Below are positions 9,863 to 21,099 of a stretch of DNA of 64,000 bases, piece by piece. The DNA is from Branchiostoma floridae (Eukaryota; Chordata; Leptocardii; Amphioxiformes; Branchiostomatidae): contig NC_049979.1 of NCBI RefSeq assembly GCF_000003815.2, positions 5,568,762 to 5,632,761 of the forward strand. Reading direction: 5' to 3'. The notes under the pieces are model-generated. The model saw nothing but the letters and a program-made list of their open reading frames with translations. It did not search any database and was not told the origin of the DNA. Both the position numbers and the translations under genes were made by a program. How positions within the stretch are numbered: position 1 is the first letter of the stretch; each line of letters begins with the position of its first letter.

Positions 9863-10034
9863 CTTATGAGAAAAAAAAATGTTAGTTTTGAGTTTTGTGT
9901 GAAAGACTGGGTTAGAAACCCAGTGTAGATAATATATCTTATTGCCACTTAAAACATTATTTGTCTCAGAGTGTGGGCCACAACTGTCAGAATGAAACAT
10001 GAACAATGCATTTAACACTATATTTACTCTTGGT

Positions 10035-10040
10035 TTTATT
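10035..10040 (-). terminator. ARCN1: Candidate polyadenylation signal of ARCN1
   Basis: AATAAA on the minus strand about 750 nt beyond the ARCN1 stop codon; the first canonical hexamer I noticed downstream. Confidence 0.35.
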
Positions 10041-10791
10041 CATATTTCTACGATTTCTTTCATCTCCCCAATTCTCTCACTCTTCTGACCCATTCATCAT
10101 ACTGTTACATGTAAAACAGTGTTTGAAATTCAAACCAAGGATGTGTCACAATACAAATTTTGGACAAAATAAATTAAGAACATGGTATCAAGTCACAGTT
10201 GAATCAAGAACGTAAACTTGCATGAGTTTTGTTTCTCAGTTTGCTATCTCAATTTACCATTAGTGTTGGTACAGTATCAGTGATGCAAAGACCTTTTTCC
10301 TATCAGAAAGTTCAAATCATCTTGTTACAAGGATTCCCATGTCTGAAGCAAAAAGTCTTGCACTCGGAAGATCCACTGCAGTTTGTACTGTGTAACGTTA
10401 CAGTCATTTTAATAAGTCTGATGGAATGCATTGTAAACATTACTTCTTTACACAATGTAAAAAGAGGCCTTCACATACTGATGTGACAGAGATACACATG
10501 GAAATATACTACCCTGATAGAGTCAATGATACTAATACTGACTACATATGGAAACAGCTGAAGAGTTCTTCAGGTTGACTACATAACTGTATATTAACAA
10601 TACCATGTTCTTGATGTGACACGTTTTTCCATTTTCCCTCCCCATCTTCTTGTCCTGTTACAGTTTCCCTTACAAATTTGAAACATTTACAATCAGGCCC
10701 GAAAGTACTTTTTTTTATCATTCTAATTGAAGACTTTGATGGATGCTGTCCCCCCTCCCCCTGTTGTGCCCCAACCATCCATTCTGCCATG

Positions 10792-13700
10792 TTAAAGTAT
10801 CTCGTACTTCTCCACAAGCAATGCTGTATCTGATGAGTACTTGACTGGCTGGCCACCGTCCACCATCCTTATTCCACTCACCTGTACACAATGATAAAGT
10901 GTACATGGTAATCAAATATTAGCTCCATATGAAAAGTATTCTTTGCATTACCTAATACCAGTGAAGAATTTTTTCTAAGCTACAAAACAAAGATAAGGAG
11001 GGTGTTTCAGAAAAACAGGTGGATTTAGTAATGTGAAGTAAAAACCTACCATGACATCACAGTAAGACTTGGTGGATACAAATGAGACGGAGACTGGGAA
11101 GAAGTCGTCGGAGTGGCCGTGACAGCTGAACTCCAGGCTGCCCGACTTGTTGGAGGCGTCGATGACCGGTAGCCTCCACTCCAGCATGCCTCTCCTGCTG
11201 TCCACGTGGTACTCTCCATCCAGGTCCCCCACAACAGGCGCTCCACCTCCAGACCTGGGAGGGACAGACAACACAGGATTATCATCATCATCATCAAGAG
11301 AGAGCTGAACTCTATAGACTGATAGAACCCATGTTCCCACACTTCATACAACTAAGTAATATAGACAACTTTAGACAAACCTTTACTCATAAAGCATATC
11401 TGTTTGTATATTTTCAATATCACAAAGAAACGAGAAGAAGTCGAATTCACGCAGTAGAATACGATTCTTGAGTATTGTCGATTCATTGTACATATTCCAT
11501 GTATATCTTGTTGCGACCTGTACCGAACCCAGTGGGTATGTATGTACAATAAAGGTCTTCATTCATCATCATTATCATCTTCTTCAATAGCACAAAATAT
11601 TGTAAATGCATTTAAGTTCGTCGGGATTTAATTTCACGGTAGCTGGAAAAAGGAGCTTTCGCGGTGGTTTAAAGTTCGCGGTAGCACCATGCACTGTATT
11701 CTCTTACTGCCATGGAAAAATGTTAAAACATTAAACCACCGCGAAAGTTTGCGCATTTATAGTAGCCCTGCAAGGGGCGACGTAGGGGCTGGGGGTGGAT
11801 TGGGATGTGGGGGCTGTTTAGTTGAGGACCCAGCTTAGGGCGGCCAGGCCTCCTGCGTGGCACGGAAGAACTCAATGGTGGGAGCAATTACCACTGTGCC
11901 AGGCAGGGTATTCCACTGTGGAATGGTTCGAGGGAAAAACGAAAAAATTTATAAGCGTCTGCGTGCACAAATGGTCTGGTATTTGAGGTGGTGACTCCCC
12001 CGGGTACACCCTTGAAGGCACCAAGATTATAATACCGTTTGTCACTGTCCAGTGAGAAGGTTTGACTGCATTCTGTGGATGCTAAACAAAAAGTATAGGT
12101 ACATGTATATACAATACATTTTCCTTATGCAGCCTGATGTATTTTTTACCACATCTGCCCTTATGTTTACAACTGTCTTAAAAAGAAGTAAGAAGAAGTT
12201 GTACAAGCAGACCTAACTTCCAAATTGCAATGCATGTAAATTTTCTTGTATCCCTCATTGGGCTTAACTAAATATTCTTAAAAAAGAATGAAATAGGAAT
12301 GCAGTCTGTTTCATAGTTTTGGTCCTTAACAACAATATACGTATCAGCACAGTACTACTCACGGCAAAGGAATGGAGATGACGACATCATTCAGTTCCAG
12401 CTGCTCCTGCTCCAACTCATACTCCACATTAACATCACATCCGTCTGAACTCTCAGTGGGCCAGCAGTTTACTGCAACAAACCAGGCACATCATGTTATA
12501 AAAATTATGTACTGAACTCTCAGTGGGCCAGCAGTTTACTGCAACAAACCAGGCACATCATGTTATAAAAATTATGTACTGAACTCTCAGTGGGCCAGCA
12601 GTTTACTGCAACAAACCAGGCACATCATGTTACATGTACTGTAAATGTTCATCAGACAACAGAACTTAAGTATTCTTAGCCTCTGGGGCCTTTTTTCAGC
12701 TCACTTTTGCTGGCCACTTCTTTTTGTACTGGGTCGCTGATTGCCCAGTACAAAAAGAAATGGCCAGCAAAGGGCCCAGAGAGCCTGCTACGGAGGCTTA
12801 AGTATCCTCTGCTTAACAATCATTTCTAAAATCAGCCATACACCTACAATAATGAGAGTATATGAAAAAGTTTACTTTGTGATCAATCTGCAGATCTATA
12901 TCCTTTACTTTGTTTTTCTGGAATAAACCCCAACCTTTTAACATTAGTACAGCTCAGAGTATATACTGTTGCTGTATATTATTCCTAGAAAGCTCTTCCC
13001 TTACACCATCAGCTGTCTATTTCATGAGAGATTTGGATAATCTCCAAGCAGATCCTACGGTATCATAAGATAGTATCATGTGTTTGGCTACCAGCAAATG
13101 TACACCTCTTAGTTGACTACACTTCTTAGCCAGTTTAGTACTATCTTATGCCATCTTAGGATCTGCTAGAAGATTAAAATTGGGATATAATCCTGTAGCT
13201 GTACTGACTTGACAAGGGCATGAGGGACTCGTCGCTGGACTGCAGCCTCCATCTCATCACCCCGATGTCATTGTTGATGGGGAACGGTTTGTTGGGATTC
13301 TTCAGGCCGATCTCGGACTTCGACTGGAACAGCTTCTTGTCCACGTTGGGATGTGTCTACAAAAAAAGAAGCGTGCCGTTGATGAAAATTGTATTTGATG
13401 TCGGGACTGTGTCAAGTCATCAAAAGTACAATGAGGACTGAACTTTTAAGTAAATTCTACATATTTACAGTAAACCATCCTCCTATGCAGGGCCATCCAA
13501 CAGGGAAATTACCTGTCTGGATGTACCCTAGTTTCTCAACCGTCACTCTTAGTTCCTGTGGGCGTTGCCACAAACCAGCTGTCAGCTATCAGAGAAAAGG
13601 CCTTTCAGTTTTCAAAAGGTACCTCACATATATAAGGTAAGCTCATTAATATTTATAAGTAGGGTGGTCAGAAACTAAGGGTGACGGTTGAGAAAGCAGG

Positions 13701-16700
13701 CGGTTTTGCCACTGGTTGTCCCTGTGAGGAGGGTGACAGTAAACATGTTGCAAATAAGCTGCTTCTTTTTCTTGTTTGTTTCTCAGTTGGTAAAATGTTT
13801 CTTCTGTTGGGAGAAAACTGACGCCATCGAAAGAGACCAATTTTGGTGACAATTTTTTTCCAGACATACCACATCACCCTGAGCAATCGAATGGGGGCAT
13901 TCCGAGTACTCTACTGATTCCAGAGGACTGTCCCCGTATAAAGGGAGGAGCGTCCCCTTTCCAAGAGGACTGTCCCCTTGAAAGTTGAGGACTGTCCTTT
14001 TTTCTAGAGGACTGCACGCACTCCCGAGATATGTCCTCATTCGATTGGTCGGGGTGCACACATATTTTCAGAGTCCCACCTGTATTTGTGCTCCTCTGGT
14101 TTTCTACAGCTATGATGATCTTGCCATACTGCTCTTCAGATATGCTACATTTATGACTTACAGATAGTTGATCAAACTTGTTTAGGTACAGGTAAAGGTC
14201 CAGGCATGTAATTAAACCCATGTACCTGTACCTGAACCTGTGCCTAAAATTTCTTTAGGCACACAGCTCTAGTCTCACCTGTATTTGTGCTCCTCTGGCT
14301 TCCTGGTTTTCTACAGCGATGATGATCTTGCCATACTGCTCGTCAGATATGCGCAGTGAGATCATGCCGTGGATCTCCATGTTGTCCAGGCCACCATCTC
14401 GTCTGGCTGTCAGGGTCACCTTCTCTTCAATGCGCAGATGAACACTGTAACAATCAATCAATTAATAAATCAATCAATAACCTTTATTTAGACTGAAATA
14501 GCCCTGTTGGCCTTAGCCGCTCTTCCCAGAGGTCCAGTGGGACTGGGGGTGTCATGGGGACAAATGAATAAAAACAAAGTAACTAAACACTTTACACTGA
14601 GTCCTTTACAATCATAATAACTTAAATTTTGATATTGTTGTGGTAGTCTGGTTCTGCAAATCAAAACAAAGGATGGCAGTGACGTCACACATTCAGAGTG
14701 GTACAAATAAAACCACTTCTTACGCATTACTCCACTAACTACATAAGGGCTTGCTTTAAATGTTTGAATCGATGCGAATCTCCAGATCAACTAAAGTGTG
14801 GTCTGATCATACAATATTACGTAGGCCACACCAATTTAATTTCTTGGTTCTCGGATTTTTTCAGAAACATTTTGGGGCGGGCGGACGAAAAAGAAAATAA
14901 AATAAAAATTTGCAAAAAGTCTGTGGTGAACATATGAGGCTTATATAACACAAAAAAACAAGGTTAGTAGTCAAGTTTTCAGCTTTTCATGGCATGATTT
15001 ATCCAATGAATCTCTTCCTTTGATTTGATACCGATGTTCTGAATAAAAGGAATTGTTTTCATACTGAAATTATGTGTGTTGCATTTACTTATTTTTAATT
15101 ACTACTATTACCATAATGAAAACCTATATTATTTTTCTTGGGACTAGATTTTATTTTCCAAGTCAGAAAAAAATGGGTCGGGAAATCCGAGAACCAAGAA
15201 ATTAAATTGGTGTGGCCTTATGAAAGCAAATCCACAAAAAACAAAGACTCTTATTAGCTGTTCAGATGAACTGCTCAACATATACTAACATGAATCCTGT
15301 GTTTGACCGATATGTTGACATTTTCATTTTATCTATTTACCAGGGTGAAAACACACTCAGGTTACAGCCTGCTTTTTAGGTGCCACTGGACACATACATA
15401 CATGTGAACAAACAACATGATTGGGACATATACTGAAGTTCAGTCACACACACCCTATCCAGTTTATCGTCTGTTGTTCCCCATTCTGTGGGGGTTAGAC
15501 GTGCTTGCACGTAGATGAGGGGGTTTGAAGTTAACTTAAGAAAAAGGGTAGCAATACAACCTATAGCCTACCTTTCTGTGTGAATAGCAGGAGTGGCTAT
15601 TTTAGCAGCCTGAGCCGACTGCCTGGATGCCTTAGTGCTGGCCACCTCCTGGCCTTCGGACACAAGCTTGTCCACAAAGTGGTCCACGTCCTTTCCCTTA
15701 CTACCCAGCTTCATGGCTCGGCCTGATGGGCTGGGTCTATTGGAGCAAAAAATACAGTCAAAAACAATCTTTGCCTTTCACAATCAATCACAAAACAACA
15801 TGCATCCACTAAGTCACATGTTTTATCTGCATAACGTGACGTCACAGCAGCAGTGGATTGTTCATTCCTTGACAAAGACCGATGCTGTTCAGTCAAAAAT
15901 GTGGCGTGGGTGAGTCCAATTTTTGTGTAGGACATTACAGTTAAACTAGTTCAAGAACATGCATCCAGTGTCAGTGACTAAGAAAAACAGATGCTGTTTG
16001 AAATGTCTGAATGTTTCCAAAATCATATCCAGTTGCTTGAGTAACTGCTTTTTGTTGATGAAACATGCGTAGATCTACATTGCAATCTGTGTTACAGATA
16101 CCTGTTTGGTAAAGGTTTTCTTCCTGCAGAATAAATAAGTGATAGAATCAAGTGTTTACAAACTTAAAAAACAAAACAAAAACCATGTACAACTGACTTG
16201 GGTGCTGTGTATGTAGGTTTGGATGGCTCAGGCTTGTAGTCATCAGCCATGACGGGAACCGATTCCCCTGATGAGCGAGAACCGCCTCCAAACCCGCCCC
16301 CGAACCCTGGAGTCTTCTTCCCGGTCCTCTCCGCCTCTCGTCGCGCAGCTTGCAGCTCCTTGGCTTTCTTCTTCATCTCCTGGATGGCTTCACGCTCTTG
16401 AGACTAGAGACAAACAGGCATGCGATAAATGAAATATTTCAGTTTTAACTTGAAAGTTCATCTGTGTTGGCAGAAGTCATTCTTGAACTAGTTTAACTGT
16501 GATATCCAACACAAAAATTGGACTAACAACAGCAGTGTATTGTTCATTCCTTGACAAAGACTGGTGCTGTTCAGTTGAAAATTTTGGTGAGTTAAATTTT
16601 TGTATTGGATATTGCAGATAAATTAGTTCAAGCAATATTTCCCTTATGCATGTGGTTGGCACATTGTACAAGTGAAAAGACTGAAATGATGAAATACTCA

Positions 16701-19700
16701 TACTTGTACCAGGTAAACACTTGAAATTAAGTAGTTGTTAATTGCAATTAAGTAGTAAAAAGGACATAGATGAACACATACATACATACAAGTATGCCAA
16801 TGAATGTAGACAATGGTACAAAATTGTCACCATATTCATAATTGGAAAACAACATGCCTATGTGGCGATCGCACGAGCCTCGCTTATAATAATAACTTTA
16901 TTGCACAACAATTGTACAAGGTACAAGGTATGGCTTACATGTGACAGGGACGGTTTTCAGGTGAAAAATACGCGCAACCCTCTGTCGATCTTAAATATGG
17001 CCTATCTTCCATCGATATGCCCGAAGATCGTGGATAATGTGACAGGGGTATAAGTTTCTGGTGCTGTTAGCAAGAAACATAATATTACTAACTTTTAAAA
17101 ATAACTATGAAGAAAATCTGCCTTCTGTACCTCTCTGACAGCCTTAAACACCTTCTCCTCATGAGAGTCCATCTCTGTGAAGGTTCTGATCTGGGCCAGG
17201 TTCACATTCTCTCTGTAACCAAGGGCAACGATCTCATCAAAGGCAAAGATGAGAGGGAAGGACTGGTCCACTATTTCTGACTCCTCCATCACTTTGCAGT
17301 ACTCAGGAATCTGGAACAGAAGCACAGAGGGTCAACAAAAGGCTGACGCAGTCTACAGTAGGGGTGGGTACCGGTACAGAAAATTCAGGTCCAGGTCCGG
17401 TTCAGGTCCAAAGGATTAGGTCCAGGTCCGGACCTGAACCTGGACCTGATGCAGTATGACTCATACCAATGGTCCATTTTACTACAAAGAAATCTGTTTG
17501 GTGGAGTATTAGACTCACACTGGCGCTTTAGAATTATACAACGCTAACTGCACCGGTACGATTGGCTGTAAAACTTGGTAGAAATTATTATAAACTCTAC
17601 TCTACTTCACTCTTGTTATTTTCCTCCATCTACAAGCGCTGAAATGTGTGAATGCCTGATAAAACAATCTGTTAATTTTGTAATCGGTCCAACATTCGGT
17701 CCACCTAATTTTTTCAGGTCCGGTTTTTCTGGACCGGTCCAATACGAAAAACCAGTTTTGTACCGGTACGCTGTACCGATACCCAGCCCTAGTCTACAGG
17801 CATCGGCCCAACAATGGTTTGCAATCAGGGAAATGTGTCAATGAGCTATGCACTGTTTAAAAGTCATGAAAAGTCTGATTCACATTCCAGGGTTCTAGCT
17901 TGTGGATTTTTAGCGCAACAAACCACTACGTTATAATTTGTGACCACCACTTTCAAATGAGGACCACTACGCTAATTTTCAACATTTAGTTGTTGAACAA
18001 CGTCAATCAAATATGAAAAATGATCCAAACTCACCAAAATATTCTTCAAATTACATCAATACATGTGATGCTAACACGTTACCGATGTTACCGATGTTAA
18101 CGTGAGTTATGTCACCTCACGGGTACCCTTACAATACCAACTTTTTACTCCATACTTTCAAAATTTCGCAGTGGAATGGCAAAGATCCCCCTTTTACACC
18201 ACCTGCCAACTGGTCGCTTTGCCCTTACCATTACACTAAAATAAATCCTGGCTAGAACCCTGCATTCATTTGGCAAACCACTTCTGTCAATGCATTAAAG
18301 TTCACTGGGATGTTAATGTCGCTGTAACGGGAAAAAGAACGGCAAAGCGGCTACCGTGAAAAATGAGAACATTAAACCTCTGCGAAAGTTTCTGCATTAA
18401 CAGTATGCTGGACGTTTGATACTTCACCTGCCAAGCCCACCCCCCCGGTTGGTCGCTTTGCCCTTACCATTACGCTAAAATAAGATCCTGGCCAGAACCC
18501 CTGTATTCATTTGCATTGGCGAACCACTACACTGGATGATTGATACTGACCACTCTTGAGAAGAGCCTGAGGGTCTCCAGATCCTCCAGGATGTTGCTGT
18601 TCTTGGTGGTGATGAGCAGCATGTACAGCTTCTCCAGCGGCTGGTAGACGTAGCGAACGCTCTCCGTCTCCACAAACGTGTGCTGCTTGCCCGTGTTCAT
18701 CAGCTTGGGAAACGCAGCCAGCAAACCCTCGATGCGGGATCGCGTCATCTCGACAACCTCCCGGGAAATTATGGCTTACGGAGGGAGGGAAAAAGATTNN
18801 NNNNNNNNNNNNNNNNNNNNNNNNNNNNNNNNNNNNNNNNNNNNNNNNNNNNNNNNNNNNNNNNNNNNNNNNNNNNNNNNNNNNNNNNNNNNNNNNNNAT
18901 GTTGATTATGTTGACAACTTGAACATATCTCAATACATACATCATTATACTATACCAGGGAATCAAGACATGGAGGAACTTTTGCACATGACTGGTTTTG
19001 TAACAGTAACATTAAATGTAGAAAAAATTCCATCTTCAAGCAACTATGTATGTTTATCATCAATCCATTTCCTTTCAAAAATTGGCTTATTCTCTTCTTA
19101 CCTTTCCCGGACTTGGTGCAAACTGCAGCCGCCAACAGGACCTACAAATAAGATAGGAACATAAATTACTAGTAGGAACGATCATCTTGTCTTCTTCTAC
19201 TTCCCTTAACATATTTTATTAAACTGTCCTATTTCGATTTATTTAATAAGTTATTCTCTACTAGTCATTGCAAATCATTTAAACCTGACAGTAATACACA
19301 TAGCATATGATTAGTGCGAATCATATACAAAATGTATTTCAGCTAACGTTATCCGGACGTAGTATCAAGGAGCTTTTATCGAATCTCTTCACAGGTTGCA
19401 TGAAAGATTTCGATACGAATTTCAATGACTGGAAGAGAACTAACTCAAAGATTTTAGTTAGGACATATTCTAGGGATGACAACAACACCTTAGATGACAA
19501 CAGAACGTAGATAAGCGCCTGATCTTTAGATATGATGTGAATTTTCATGAAACGTTGACGACTACAGCATGACAGCATGACAAGTTTAGCTGTCTGTAGC
19601 TTGACGAAAAAGGTACAGGCGTTGGTTAAGTTTTCGACAATATACTGGCAACCACTGCCATAGGAAAATGCAGGAACTGTACAGTACGAATCGTTACTTA

Positions 19701-19704
19701 CCAT
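10792..19704 (-). CDS. ARCN1: Coatomer subunit delta (archain 1, delta-COP), 11 exons, 511 aa
   Basis: Delta-COP is a subunit of the COPI coat that drives Golgi-to-ER retrograde transport; it sits in the F-subcomplex and its mu-homology domain binds cargo and partner proteins. Exons (minus): 19704-19702, 19141-19102, 18774-18551, 17310-17131, 16403-16198, 15736-15572, 14444-14279, 13356-13209, 12471-12363, 11254-11050, 10881-10792. All have GT-AG borders with compatible phases, and the sum is 1536 nt, giving 511 aa, the same as human ARCN1 as I recall it. Residues 1 to ~140 are the longin-like domain ('[19 protein letters not shown]'), ~140-270 a charged linker rich in K/R and G ('[12 protein letters not shown]'), ~270-511 the mu-homology domain, ending 'LVEKYEIL'. 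Exon 1 codes only for the initiator Met (ATG|GTAAGT). Intron 2 contains an assembly gap. Two introns carry duplicated exon-edge sequence (12445-12632, 14080-14146). Head-to-head with DPAGT1. Confidence 0.96.
11599..11764. mobile_element. MITE family D ('ctgtaaatgca' ends), copy 1
   Basis: Ends 'attgtaaatgcatttaag' and 'gcgcatttatagta', interior 'cgcggtggtttaaagttcg' and 'aacattaaaccaccgcgaaa'. Related copies at 18286-18405 and 22236-22419. Non-coding, lies in an ARCN1 intron. Confidence 0.65.
12445..12632. repeat. 67-bp tandem repeat, ~2.8 copies, spanning an ARCN1 splice acceptor
   Basis: The segment from 'ctgaactctcagtgggcc' through 'tgctgcaacaaacc'-type acceptor sequence to 'ataaaaattatgta' repeats at exactly 67 bp (12445, 12512, 12579), the copies being almost identical. 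Each carries the acceptor TTTGTTGCAG and the first ~27 nt of exon 9. The copy nearest the rest of exon 9 is the one that preserves frame. Confidence 0.95.
13038..13176. mobile_element. MITE family B (9-bp target duplication), copy 1
   Basis: Left end TAATCTCCAAGCAGATCCTA; right end its near inverse (TAGGATCTGCTAGAAGATTA). Flanks agatttgga / aaattggga match 7 of 9. In an ARCN1 intron. Siblings at 29079, 57483 and 62136. Confidence 0.75.
14080..14146 (-). pseudogene. Decayed duplicate of ARCN1 exon 7 (3' part)
   Basis: Minus-strand sequence encodes '[15 protein letters not shown]' followed by a donor CAG|GTGGGA, nearly identical to the end of exon 7 (14279 to about 14346). Relative to the real exon it lacks 8 nt near the 3' end and has two substitutions, so the frame is broken after the Gln. 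It lies ~200 bp downstream of the real exon, with 'ggtacaggtaaaggtcc'-type inverted repeat DNA between them. Confidence 0.8.
17359..17791. mobile_element. hAT-type MITE, family A copy 2 (433 bp)
   Basis: TAGGGGTGGGTACCGGTAC at the left and its inverse at the right (GTACCGATACCCAGCCCTA), flanked by a perfect 8-bp duplication GTCTACAG at 17351-17358 and 17792-17799. Contains the palindrome 'aggtccggacct'. In an ARCN1 intron, inverted relative to the copy at 51927. Confidence 0.93.
18286..18405. mobile_element. MITE family D copy 2
   Basis: 'caatgcattaaagttcac' to 'gtttctgcattaacagta', with 'gaacattaaacctctgcgaa' inside; an older, shorter member of the family at 22236. Confidence 0.55.
18799..18898. 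other. Assembly gap (100 N)
   Basis: Lies in ARCN1 intron 2, starting 25 bp upstream (in transcript sense) of the exon 3 acceptor. No ARCN1 coding sequence appears to be missing. Confidence 1.
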
Positions 19705-21099
19705 GGTTATAACGATGTCGGGGGGAGAGAGAAGAAACCGACTTTAGGCTGATTTTGGTGCACACACCGCTCACCTCCCCTAAAATGGCGACGGCCACGT
19801 ACTCTAGTCTGACACGGCAAACCGCAGCACACCCTACAAAAACACACATGCGCCATCCGATAAAACAGCAATTTTCCCATCAAAAGACAAATATTGTGTC
19901 TCTTTCAATACAACTACTAACATTTCACATTACTATGATAATTTTTTTAATCGCCAGAGCTTATTTTGGTACCAAATCGATGCACTTGTGGTGTACTAAA
20001 TTAGGTCAGGGGTCACCAGCCTGATAACTTTCGCGGAAGAATATTTTTTACGTTTTTTTGGGTCAAAGGTTGATCCATCAGCTGGTCAGGAAGTCGCAGT
20101 GCATCTGGGCTGACCTGGTCAACTTTTTAGCGATCTATGACACTTTGCATCAACGTTGCGTCATTCAGAAGGACATAAGGACGCGTAATTAAGTAAGAGA
20201 TTGCATAGATACAGCCAGAAACAACCGACTAGTCACTAGAACGAAAGAAGAAGCAGCTTAGGAGCACGCGTGTGGTTGATCGATCATCAGTCGGTCTGGT
20301 AGGAACCCCCTTGCATTTACTTCTCAATGTGTTTATCACGACTCCACATGTGCTAGTCATGCATGTGAAATCACTTTCTGACCAAAGTAGATATCTTCCA
20401 CAAACTAAATCAAGGATATCTAGTATTTCAAAACCATGCGTTATGGACGTTGCGTTATTACGTGTCTATATGCATATTCTGGTAGTGGTAGTTGAATTGA
20501 AAGGTCACTGATTTGCACGTGTACATTTTGACCGTTATACCAAGGAGCTTATATCTCTAAACATAATTTGGTTACACATAATACTGTTCAAGTACCCAAA
20601 GAAAGTTTATATCACGGAAGTTGTTGCTTATCATTTCTGCATATTTCACTCAAAATCATATTTGCAAAAAAAAAAATTCAGGCAAACCAAATGTATTTAG
20701 TCTTATTATGTTATATCAAAACCTTTGGCTAATGTGTAGTACATGCACCATGGATAAACTCACTTCATAGGCCTTGTGAGAATTTGGTCACGTGCGACCG
20801 ACTGTGTCCTACTGTCAACGGACAGAAATGCACTAGCATGTCCGCACTCTCAGACTTGCCTCAGCTTATCTCTAAATTGTACGCATGTGTGGTTTTCACC
20901 AGTATATTTATGAGAAATTAACCAACGCTTTGACATAAATCACTTCTTTGTACCGTTTTGAGAACTTAAATTGGCATAAATTACATAAGAGCAAGTTCTC
21001 ACAGGAGTCTACCTGTGTGTATTGCAAATAATCATTTGCAGCAATCATTTGTGCTCCAGACACTCACCTGTGAAACTCTCCAGACCCTGCAGAGACACA
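19705..21099. promoter_or_regulatory. Shared 5' region of ARCN1 and DPAGT1
   Basis: The two start codons point away from each other across 1.4 kb. No TATA box or CpG-rich core was obvious to me; the ARCN1-proximal part (19705-19860) is the more GC-balanced. A bidirectional promoter is inferred from the arrangement only. Confidence 0.4.
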
